This document shows, piece after piece, positions 1-9,943 of a DNA stretch of 64,000 nucleotides; within the stretch, counting starts at the first letter, position 1; each line of letters begins with the position of its first letter. Both the position numbers and the translations under genes were made by a program. The notes under the pieces are model-generated. The model was not told where the DNA came from. It ran no database searches and was given only the letters and a program-made list of their open reading frames with translations. This stretch comes from Zanthoxylum bungeanum (Eukaryota > Streptophyta > Magnoliopsida > Sapindales > Rutaceae). The DNA lies in contig SKCR01001840.1 in NCBI GenBank assembly GCA_019454045.1, positions 84,144 to 148,143 of the forward strand. Reading direction: 5' to 3'.

Positions 1-539
1 TTACGAAGCTTTCCAAAGTCAATGGGTTCCACTTAACTGGAATCATTAAGCTTGTTGTGCCAAAGCCAAGGCTTAGTTGATTCAGAGGAAAAAGGTTAGG
101 AAAATGTATTGGATATATTGGCATATATATTGTATATATGTTTTGGAATTGGAGGTCCACCTACCGGATCTAGGAATTGGATAAGATCCAATTGATCTTA
201 GAGATCTACCTAGTTAAATATCATACAGCTTGTTGGCCAAAGTCAAGGTTGTGTGTTATTTAACGGGATCCTAGCCCACTAGGAAACTAGGTTTCCCGAG
301 TACTCAACAGAGGGTTAGAGGCTCACCGAAAAATAGTGAAAGGCTAGTATTGAATTTGCAATTTCGTTCAAATATTTAGCTTTACGCGCTTTCAAATATT
401 TTCGTCAATTATTTTATTAGTTGAACTAATATATTATTATTTTTCTTGTAACAGTTAGACTGTACCCATACATCGTTAATCGAATAGTTGGACTATTGCG
501 GTTAAGATGATATGAAAGTTAAGCATTAGGGATATTGTC
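1..539 (+). other. Untranslated leader of Copia-A
   Basis: This stretch precedes the first gag ATG of the Copia-A element and has no open frame of note. It is AT-rich with short repeated phrases (for example two related pieces around 50-75 and 220-250 that both read as 'caaag-caaggc/t'). The 5' LTR and primer-binding site that should precede it lie outside the window. Assignment is by position only. Confidence 0.5.
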
Positions 540-1344
540 ATGGGCGACAACGTCTTTAATGGCACAAACTTTCATGACTGGGATATGAATATCAGAATTG
601 TTCTGGGATCCGAGAAGTTACTCTACACTTTAGAGCGACCTCTTGGGCCTAAGCCCTGACCTGATCAGTTACTTGAGCTAGAGCTTTGGAAGACTCATAG
701 GGATGACAATTTGACTTCTCAATCGGTAATGATTGCCGCTATGACTCTGCAATTACGTCGTCAAAATAAGGTGTTGGATCCCTATGAGATGATAGCGAAG
801 TTGCATGATCTTCACCGATCTAACCTTAGATCGTAAAGATATGAGTTGCAGAAGAAGCTCTTCTGCGCTCAAATGTCAGAGGGTACGTCTATTGAGCACC
901 ATGTGTCACAGATGATTGCTGATATTGAGCAGCTCGGACAGATTGGCAAAGTCTTCGAGGCTGAGACTTCAGTAGATTTGATCCTACAGTCTCTCCCCGA
1001 CAATTGGAGTGGGTTCATCATGAACTACAACATGTTGAACCAAGACCAAACTCTTGGAGAGTTGATGTCCACTCTGCGTGAGGAAGAAAAGGAGCTCCTT
1101 AAGGGCAAGAAGCGCGAGGCCCACTTTGCTTCAACATCTCATACTCCGAGGACTTGGCCCAAGGCGAGTGGAGTTGTTAAGAAGAAGAAGCATAAGAAGA
1201 AGGGCATGGCCAAATTGTCAAAAGGTTCTGGGAAACCTAAGGACAAATCCCAAGATGTTTGTCTGCAGTACGGGAAGCGGGGTCACTGGAAGCGTGACTG
1301 CCGCGAGTACAAGGCACACATGAAGGAAATCAAAGCGGGCAAAG
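540..1344 (+). pseudogene. Copia-A gag remnant
   Basis: Capsid/nucleocapsid part of a Ty1/copia polyprotein. The ATG at 540 opens a typical copia gag start (MGDNVFNGTNFHDWD), but a TGA near 657 and a TAA near 836 interrupt the frame; the open part resumes from 846. The CCHC zinc knuckle is recognisable near 1260-1305 (CLQYGKRGHWKRDC), with the second cysteine changed to tyrosine, so the zinc site is probably lost. A basic lysine-rich tract (about 1180-1250) precedes it, as usual for nucleocapsid. The gag is not functional. Confidence 0.85.
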
Positions 1345-2958
1345 CACCGACTTCAGGTATGTTTGTTATAGAAATAAACATGTCTACTACTAGTTTTAAA
1401 AATTGGATTTTTGATTCAGGTTGTGGAACTCATATAAGTACTGATGTGCATGATCTGAGATTAGCAGGAGACTGGCCTCACGAGAGATTGACCTCCGTGT
1501 TGGAAATGGGACACAGGTCGCCATTTTGGCCGTTGGCACTTTTGTTTTGGAACTGCCCTTGGGGCATGTACTTAAACTTACAGACTGTTATTATGTACAT
1601 AGTTTGACTAGGAATATTATTTCTGTATCTATGTTAGCCCAATGTGGGTATACTTTTGTATTTCGAAACACTGGGTGTTTTATGTATAAAAATGATATGG
1701 AAATTTGCACTGCTAATGTAAATAATGGTCTATATATTTTCAATATGAATCAATCTCAAACATATAATGTAACAAACAAAAGGCTTAAAGTAAGTAACAA
1801 AGATGAAACTTACATGTGGCATTGTCGTCTGGGATACATAAATAAGACACGTATATCCACACTTTCGAAGAGTGGGTACTTGGACAGATTTGATCCAAAT
1901 TCATATGACGTCTGCGAATATTGTTTATTAGGCAAGATGCATAAATCACCTTTTAGCGATAAAGGTGCACGTACCACTGAACTGTTAGCCCTTATTCATA
2001 GTGACGTTTGTGGGCCCATGTCGAGCCAGGCTAGATGTGGATATGAATACTTCGTAACCTTTACGGATAATGCATCACGTTATGGTTATGTGTATCTTAT
2101 GAGACACAAGTCGGAAACTTTTGAGAAATTCAAAGAGTTTCGACACGAAGTAGAAAAAAAGACCGGCAAAAGTATTAAGACATTACGGTCGGACCATGGT
2201 GGCGAATACTTGAGCAATGAGTTTCTTGATTACTTGAAATAATATGGTATTCTTTCACAGTGGACTCCTCCAGGAACACCTTAATTAAACATTGTGTCCG
2301 AACGGAGAAATCAAACTTTACTAGACATGGTAAGGTCTATGATGAGTCGCACAGAGCTACCTATTTCCGTTTGGCGATATGCATTGAACAATGCAATACT
2401 TATTTTGAATAAGGTTCAGTCAAAGTCTTTCAACAGACTCCGTATGAAATATGGACAGGAAAGAAACCAGGTTTCTCATTCCTGAAGATTTGAGGTTGTT
2501 GGGCATACGTCAAACGTTTGGAAGGTACCAAACTTGAACCCAAATCGGATAAATGCCTAGTTTTAGGATATCATAGGGAAACCAAAGGATATTACTTCTA
2601 TCACCCACAAGAGAACAAAGTATTTGTTGCTCTACATGCGGTTTTCCTTGAGAAGGAATTCCTAAATGCAGTGATAAGTGTGAGGAAAGTAGAACTCGAT
2701 GAAAATCGGAGTGATACTGTTCCTGGCACTGAATCCTTAATCGAACATGAACAGTCCATCAGAGATGAGACTGTACCACAATCTTCGAATACACAAGGAC
2801 CGCGTAGGTCGGAGAGAGTCAGAAAACAACCTGAGAGGTATGGGTTTCTGATCTCACCTCATGTGGATATTAATCTTATTGAGGAAGATGAGCCAGCTAC
2901 GTATGAGGAAGCGATACAAGGTATCGACTCCGGTTTTTGGCAAGATGCCATGAATTAA
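1345..2958 (+). pseudogene. Copia-A protease and integrase remnant
   Basis: The aspartic protease motif FDSGCGTHI lies near 1410-1435 with its catalytic DSG intact. Compared with the second copy in this window, one C is missing near 1457 (gatctgagatt against gatctgcagatt), which breaks the frame between protease and integrase. From about 1526 the pre-integrase zinc finger (H..H..C..C ending CEYCLLGKM) is followed by the DDE core: HSDVCGP, FTDNASRYG and GGEYLS. A TAA at about 2240 (GAA in the other copy) stops the core; the post-core region resumes at 2294 and 2518-2958 in other frames. Domain order PR-INT-RT-RH is diagnostic of Ty1/copia rather than gypsy. Confidence 0.88.
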
Positions 2959-2961
2959 GAA

Positions 2962-3808
2962 ATGGATTCCATGTATACCAACCAAGTTTGGACACTGGTT
3001 GATGCACTAAAAGGCGTAAAGCCTATTGGATGCAAATGGGTCTTCAAGAAGAAGACTGACATGGATGGCAACGTACAAACATACAAAGCTAGGCTATCAA
3101 CGACATGGTGTCGATTACGACGAAACTTTTTCACCAGTTGCCATGATTAAATCCATTAGGATAATGCTTGCTATTGCTGCATATTTCGATTACGAGATAT
3201 GGCAGATGGACGTCAAAACTGCTTCCCTTAACGGAAACCTTTTGGAGGATCTTTATATGCAACAGCCTGACAGTTTTATCGTACCAAAACTTGCAAACAA
3301 GGTTTGTAAGTTAAATCGATCCATTTATGGATTGAAGCAATCATCGCGTTCTTGGAACCAACATTTTGATGAGATCATAAAAGAATATGATTTCGTTCAA
3401 AACGAAGATGATCCTTGTGTATATAAGAAGGTTAGTGGGAGCGCACTGATATTCATTGTCCTTTACGTTGATGATGTATTGCTTATTGGCAATGACATTC
3501 CCATGTTAACATCGGTGAAAGCTTGGCTTTCATTAAAATTCTCCATGAAGGATCTGGGAGAAGCAGCCTTTATTCTAGGAATAAAGATCTACCGGGATAG
3601 ATCTAGAAAGCTGCTTGGACTCTCCCAGATTATGTACAGTGAAAAAATGTTGAAGAGATTCAACATGGATCAGTCCAAGATGGGACTGTTGCTAGTGTCA
3701 CATGGCGTCACTATATCTAAGGACATGTGTCCTAAAACTCAAGATGAGAGAGACAACATGAGCGGATACCGTTCGCCTCGGCAGTCGGATCGATCATGTA
3801 TGCCATGA
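2962..3808 (+). pseudogene. Copia-A reverse transcriptase remnant
   Basis: Copia-type reverse transcriptase. The N-terminal signature (WTLVDALKGVKPIGCKWVFK) starts near 2990; a frameshift near 3090 moves the rest into the 3026-3808 frame. The catalytic motifs are present: FDYEIWQMDVKTA (first Asp) and LYVDDVLLIGN (YVDD box near 3465-3485). The domain runs into the region before RNase H, where another frameshift occurs near 3780. The catalytic residues are intact, but the frame is broken at both ends. Confidence 0.88.
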
Positions 3809-4449
3809 TATGTACACGACCTGATGTCTCGTATGCTTTGAGCATGTGTAATCACTATCAGGCCGATCTAGGTGATAGTCACTGGATGGCGGTTAAAAAT
3901 ATCCTTAAGTATCTTAGACGAACTAAGGATGCTTTCTTAATCTATGGAGATGGAGAACTTGAGGTAACTGGGTATACCGATGCAAGTTTCCAAACCGATA
4001 AAGACGACTGCAAGTCACAATCCGGGTACATATTTTGTTTGAATAACGGAGCAGTAAGCTGGAAATCTTCCAAGCAAGAGACTGTTGCCGATTCAACAAC
4101 AGAAGCAGAGTATATTGCTGCAGCTGAAGCAGCAAAAGAGGCAGTTTGGATCCGTAAATTCCTAATTGGATTAGGAGTAGTTCCGTTAGCAGCTGAGCCC
4201 GTTCCATTGTATTGTGACAATAACGGGGCTATAATGTAGGCTAAGGAACCGCGGTCTCATCAACGATCCAAGCATGTTCTTCGACGTTTCCATCTGATTC
4301 GTGAGATCATACATCGTGGCAATGTGAAGATCGAGAAGGTCGCATCAAAGGACAACATTGCAGATCCGCTGACGAAAGCTATTTCTCAGCAAAAGTTTGA
4401 CCGACATGTACATAGTTCAGGTATTAGATGCTTGAGTGACTGGGTATAG
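3796..4449 (+). pseudogene. Copia-A RNase H remnant
   Basis: C-terminal RNase H of the copia polyprotein: TGYTDASFQTDKDD (first Asp), ADSTTEAEYIAAAEA (Glu) and LYCDNNGAI (Asp). The frame is stopped by a TAG at 4237-4239; the second copy in this window has CAG there. Beyond it the sequence remains alignable to the end of the polyprotein near 4449 (HVHSSGIRCLSDWV). A polypurine tract (aagtgggag, about 4453-4461) precedes the 3' LTR. Confidence 0.88.
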
Positions 4450-4463
4450 GCCAAGTGGGAGAT

Positions 4464-5510
4464 TGTTAGACAATTATGACCCATATCGTCACTATTTGTA
4501 AAAGACATTGTGGTTTTTGTACAAATTAACTATGTAGCAATGGAAATTGCATTTTATCATTTTGTAATTTGATTACTTAAATATATAAATGATAAAAGTC
4601 CCTATGATTAGTTCCAGATTATAAGATATGAGACAGTATCAATCCATAAAGGTTTAATCATTAAATATCCCTAGTCGTAGTATTATCGAGACTGGACATC
4701 GATAATGCGGAATAGACTAGTATTGCACTTGTGCGTGTTATGGAAGCATAACGGCATAGTTCTCATATATTTAAGTATTGGATAGTTATGCAAGTGTGAT
4801 AGGAGGTTGCGTTTACCGATGGTATAGAAATAGCTTCGCTCTGGATAGACCCTGTAGAATCTCATTGGTAGTATGACTATGTGTCTATTGGAATCTGCAT
4901 CAGGGTAGGTGTATTTGGTCTTAGCCTGAGACTTGCATCGCTAGTACTTGCGACAATCAATACACTTTGGTTTTGGTCGTCTAGGACTTTAACAGGTTAT
5001 GTGTACGCCTCTTCTGGGTTTATTGAGAATCATAGTGTATTAGGTGTGATGTCAAGATGGAAGTATCACTTCAGTCATATGGAGATGATGATCACGCAGG
5101 GATACAGAACTGGTACTCTAAATGGTTGCAACCATCGGGATAATATGACATGGTCATGATTATTCGATTAAAGAGACTAGTTGTTTGTAATCCGATATAT
5201 GCTTCATACGGGGCAGACACTATTCCAGCCCCAAGCCTTGCATGTGACATCCGATACTAGATCGCAATACGCAATACGCATTACGCAATACTATGTATAC
5301 TACGCCTGATATAGATTATATATTCCATTAAGATTATTTCTGGAGAATTGGTTAGGCATGGTGTTTTGCTAGAAGCCAACCATGTCTCGTAAATTGGTAA
5401 AAACATAGTACGAGGTACGTACGTGTTGGGATAGTCCGATGACCGGATTTACTGCCAACATATCCAGGGATCTCTTGGGTCGCTTCCTGAAGATTCACCG
5501 ATGACGTATG
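4464..5510 (+). mobile_element. Copia-A 3' LTR, first half
   Basis: The LTR begins TGTTAGACAATTATGACC directly after the polypurine tract. It aligns along its length with the other copies of this LTR family in the window. It ends abruptly at 5510, where Gypsy-1 is inserted, and continues at 18758. The last five bases (5506-5510, GTATG) are the Gypsy-1 target duplication. Confidence 0.92.
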
Positions 5511-7631
5511 TGTAGGCACTGCATTTTTGCATATAAGTCCCGATGATGAGTCTCACATGGAGACACTACCTCTTTAATTGTGGAAGCCGCGGGAAACGGA
5601 CGTCGGAAGGGAGGAGTCAAGAATTGACATTTCTGTTGGATTTAATTCGCTGGATTAGCTTCGGGTTCGCTTGTTGGACCTCTGTTTCAAAACATACCCT
5701 TAGCCCAAACCCCCAAAAACCACACACCAAGCCCACACTTCACCAAAACCACACGCCCAAGCCCGTTAAATCACTTCCCTAAAAAATCCACACATTAAAC
5801 AATCAAACCAAATCACCTTCCAAAATTAAATTAAATCTCATTCCAAAATTAAATAAATCCCCTTCCTAAATTAAAGAAATCTCATCAAATATTTTCCTAA
5901 TCCACTTAAAATACATTCCCTAATTAAAAGATACAAATCAAATAATATCCCACTAAAGAGAAAAAATCAAAATTAAATTAAAACACTTCCCTAATTAAAA
6001 GATTTTCCTTATCACATAATAATTAAAAAAATATCTCGTAATTAATACACAAATCCTTTCCCTATTCACACAAGGTAAACCCATCCCTTTGCCTATAAAA
6101 AGAACCTCTCACCAACATTAAAAGCCCTAGCTCAAATCTCACAAAGATATATAAAGAAAATAACTCAGCTTATACACACAATTACTCTAGCTCATTCATC
6201 TTAATAACACATCAAATAAACCCTAGCTTTCGGCCCTTCTCTCTTCTTTCCCATGCATCTCACGTATCTCTCAAACAAATAAACCCACGTACGCCCTTTC
6301 TCTCTCTGGAACCTCCCTCAGCCCCTCACCTCTCTCCATCCACTCTCGGCAATCCACTCACGTAATTTGCCTCCACGAGCCTGCTCCACACGTTGCAGCC
6401 CACCAACACGTCAACAGCCCATAGCCCCACAAACATTCAGCCACTCACAATACACACTCATAACACATAAGCCACATAGCCTCACGCACATTAGCCTCAA
6501 CTCACGCAAAACAGACCTGCAAACACCCAGTCCACGCAAATCACCACCATATAAACAACAGCCATTCACAGCCCCTTTATAGTCGCATACAGCCCTTGCA
6601 AAACACAACCTAAAACTGTCGAAAACTGCCCAGAAAACTTTCCAGAAAATTACCAAAAAATAGTGACCATAAAATACAACACAAACAGCAGCGAAACGGA
6701 GTGAAAACATCAGCCCAAACAGTGAAACAACGAGGAAAAAACGTTGGATTAGTGAACCAGGAAAGTTGCGGAATATCAACCCTTCCGACGGCCGTGTAAC
6801 GCGCTTTCGAGAGACGACATAAGAGGTTAGACCTGAGGGCACCTTCTTTATTTATTATTCTTCGTTTTTTATTTATTTTAATATATTATCGCATGAGAGT
6901 CGTTTGTTGATGCATGATGTGAATTCCGGGTGAACGAAATGCGTGTTCTCTTTTATAGTATATCGGATGGAAACTCGAACGTAAATTCCGTAGCCGATTC
7001 CGAATGGACGGTATTGCGGTTTGCACTCAGGATACAATGCCATGTACCACTTAAGAGACTCACGTATTTCGTTTCATCCAAACATGTATGCGAGCATGAT
7101 TTAGTCTAGTATGTTATTTATTCTTTTTAAGCATGATTTAGTCTAGTATGTTATTTATTTTTAAACATGATTTAGTTGTTTATTTTTAAAGCATGAGTAG
7201 TTATTTGTTTTGCGTTTGGAATTTGCATTAAGTTTATGTTGTTGTTTGCTTTTCACATTATATAATTGAAATATATTCATGAGATTGCTGTGTGTTATGA
7301 GGACTTACTTTCCAAGCATGCAAACTTAGACATAGGATTTATCCTTATGAACATGAACTAGATATAGGTTGTTCTTGAGCATGTTGCGTAGATTCGGTTA
7401 AGATATTGCACAAATCACATCATTACAAGTGGCATAAGTAAGGGACCATTCCGAACCCAACAGGTTCGAAGTCTTCCCTTGCGAGGGGTGAGTGCGGCCT
7501 TAAACCTTTGTCCCGGTTCACACCGGGTGGCGACTCCATGTTATTTCTCCGGTTTAGTTCCCCGTGAGCTATTCCGTACTCTCAACTAGGCCGCGAGCCT
7601 AGAATAGCATCGTCAAGTTCTGTGTCCTACA
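5511..7631 (+). repeat. Gypsy-1 5' LTR
   Basis: The LTR starts TGTAGGCACTGCATTTTTGC and ends TGTGTCCTACA. It is AT-rich in the U3 part (5780-6060), with a TATA box at 6094-6100 followed by a pyrimidine-rich leader. By eye it is very close to the right LTR; differences are mostly single substitutions and small indels. Confidence 0.93.
6094..6100 (+). promoter_or_regulatory. TATA box of Gypsy-1 5' LTR
   Basis: The sequence gcctataaaaagaac sits at the U3/R position of the LTR and is preserved in the right LTR at 17188-17194. Transcription would start about 25-35 bp downstream. Confidence 0.6.
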
Positions 7632-7648
7632 GTCTGGCGACTCCACTG
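7632..7648 (+). other. Gypsy-1 primer-binding site, interrupted
   Basis: TCTGGCGACTCCACTG follows the LTR end directly. The intact counterpart on the minus strand of Gypsy-3 (complement of 62328-62346) continues with gggg. Here the site is cut after cactg by insertion of a solo copia LTR, and the remainder (cactgggga) resumes at 9144. Confidence 0.8.
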
Positions 7649-9143
7649 TGTTGTACAGATCACAGTGTTGTTGTACAAATTAACTATGTGAAAAATGAGA
7701 TTGCACTCTTATCATTTGTGATTAGATCACCTAGATATATAAATGATAGAAGGTCCATGTGATTGTTCCTGGATTGAGAAAGATATGAGACAATATCAAT
7801 CCACGAAGGATAAATCATTAAACATCCCTAGTCAGAGCATTATCGAGATTGGACATCGATGAATGCGTAAAAGACTAGTATTACACTTGTGCGCGTTGTG
7901 AGGGCACAATGGCATAGTTCTCATATATTTGGGTATAGGATACTCATGCAAGTGTAATAGGAGGTTGTGTTTCACCGATGGTACGGGAAAAAGCTTCGCT
8001 ATGGATAAGACCTCCTCGGAATTCCATTGGTAGTATGACTATGTGTCTATGGAAGTCCGAAATCAGGGTAGGTGTATTTGGTCTTAACCTGAGACTTGCA
8101 CCGCTAATGCCTACGACAATCAATATACTTTGGTTGAGGTCGTCCAGGGCTTAACCGGTTTCTATGTACGCCAATTCTGGGTATATCGAGAATCGTAGTG
8201 GTTGGGTGTGATGTCAAGACGGAAGTGTCACTCCAGTCATATGGAGTTGATAATCGCGCAGGGATACAGAACTGGCTCTCTAAATAACGTTGCAACCGTC
8301 GGGATAATATGACTTGGTCATGATTATCCGATATTAAAGAGACTAGTTGCTAGTAATTCGATTTATGCTTCGTACAGGGCAGACACTGTACCAGCCCCAG
8401 GCCTCGCATGTGATCATCCGATACTGGACAAAAATACGCAATACTACGTATACTACGCCTGATACAGATCCTTTAGAATTCGAGTGCGGCAAGTCAAATC
8501 AAGCGTCAAATCGCTAGTCGCATCAAGCGTCAAATCATTAGTCACTTTGAGTGGTGTGACAACTTATCACTTGATTTGATTGATTGATATGAGTTGATGT
8601 TTGAGTGTTTGACACTCAAATGTGAGTTGTTGTATTAATTAAAAAGCCTATTTACCTTTATTTGATATAGGTATTTTACTTTTAATTATTAATGGTATTA
8701 GATACACATTTGAAACATAACTCTTACAACTTCTTCTCTCTCTCATTTCTCTTCATCCTCACGCCCTTAGGGCTGCACATTTCTTCTTCTGCCAAAGTAG
8801 TGAACTGACGTGGATTGAAGAGGAAAAAGAGAAGCAAGTGTGATTTTGTGGCAAAATCGAGAGTTCTAGCACACTCCGGGATCAATGCGAAGGTGATAGG
8901 GAAGTCCACCCATGATCCGAGAATCGTTTCGCAAAACTTGGAGCTTGATTCTTGGTGATCAAAACCGAAACCAGTGAGCAAATTCACTGCACTGCCGTGA
9001 GCAGTCCACTGCCGAGCAGATTTCGTTTTTGTTGCCTCCGCGTCGCTCAACCGCTCGATGTAAGTATTCCGCAACTTCCTCGAATGTATTCACACATGTT
9101 CATGCTTGATTTATGATCATTGGGACCTAGATAATCTCTAACA
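7649..9143 (+). mobile_element. Solo copia LTR (internally deleted) in the Gypsy-1 primer-binding site
   Basis: This copy of the Copia-A LTR family is flanked by the perfect duplication CACTG (7644-7648, 9144-9148). It starts TGTTG and ends TAACA. Relative to intact copies it lacks about 30 bp just after the start and about 550 bp near 8470, where sequence jumps from gatacagatccttta to gaattcgagtgcgg. No internal copia sequence accompanies it, so it is a solo LTR. Confidence 0.9.
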
Positions 9144-9943
9144 CACTGGGGATAGAGAATCGGCCCCGAAATAACGTCTTGTAATGATTATGATTTGTGC
9201 TTTAGTTAATCGTGTCTATAGTAGGTTGAAGGGGTTTAATCAAAGGCATTGTTAAGGCTAGGTGATGGTTTAATGTCTTCCTTCATTCACTACCTTTCTA
9301 TAAGGAAAAGCTGTGATGGCACCTCGGTAGTCATTACCCTTAGCTCGTTGTGACAGACTAATTTGGAGGACTTGTTGTTTATTCTTGTCACCAATGCGAT
9401 AAGAGCCTAAGAGACTTGGGTATTTAAAAGAGTTCGCTCCACCCTCTCTCTGGGGAATCTATAATGGGAAATCCATTTGATAGTCAGTCATACACCATAA
9501 CTCGTTGGCACGTACCTTAAGGTATAAAAAAGGTGCACTCACTTGGTCGCTCGAACCCTTGAGTGAGGAGTCCTAGTTGTGGGCAATCCTTCGTCAGCGA
9601 GAGCCTTTATCCGCACTCCCGTAAACCCACGTGTGAACTTTAGTCGTAGAATTAGTAGAAGTTATTTTTTATGTTTATGTTTTGGACCGTCGTCATTTGG
9701 ATCCAGTTGGACCTTTTGTCATGAGGTATGGGCTTGTTGGGCCATTTAAACTGGGACGAGTCTGTGCTTTATGGAAATTGGGCCAAAAGCTTCTAAAATG
9801 CCCATGGGCCATTTCGTGTTTAGGCCTCTTATCATTTGAAGTTGGTTAGCCATGTTATCGCAAAAGTGTAAACTTGTTGGGCCTTTTTAACTGGGACAAG
9901 TTTGCACCACGCAATAGTATGATTGAATACTTTAAAATAATAA
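9144..9943 (+). other. Gypsy-1 leader region
   Basis: This non-coding leader lies downstream of the primer-binding site. Its first ~500 bp match the reverse complement of the Gypsy-3 leader (about 61830-62330). Further on, the phrase cttgttgggcc-ttt/att-aaactgggac occurs twice (near 9730 and 9870), a degenerate tandem repeat also seen in Gypsy-3. No gag is visible. Confidence 0.75.

Noticed and set aside
6411..6842. 143-codon minus-strand frame in the Gypsy-1 LTR
   Set aside because: Cys/Phe-rich product of pyrimidine-poor LTR leader, broken in the sister LTR; no domain.
7430..7520. Similarity to rRNA-like 'gtgcggccttaaacctttgtcccgg' block, suspected structural RNA
   Set aside because: The same block recurs in every Gypsy-1 and Gypsy-3 LTR end and is explained as U5 sequence.
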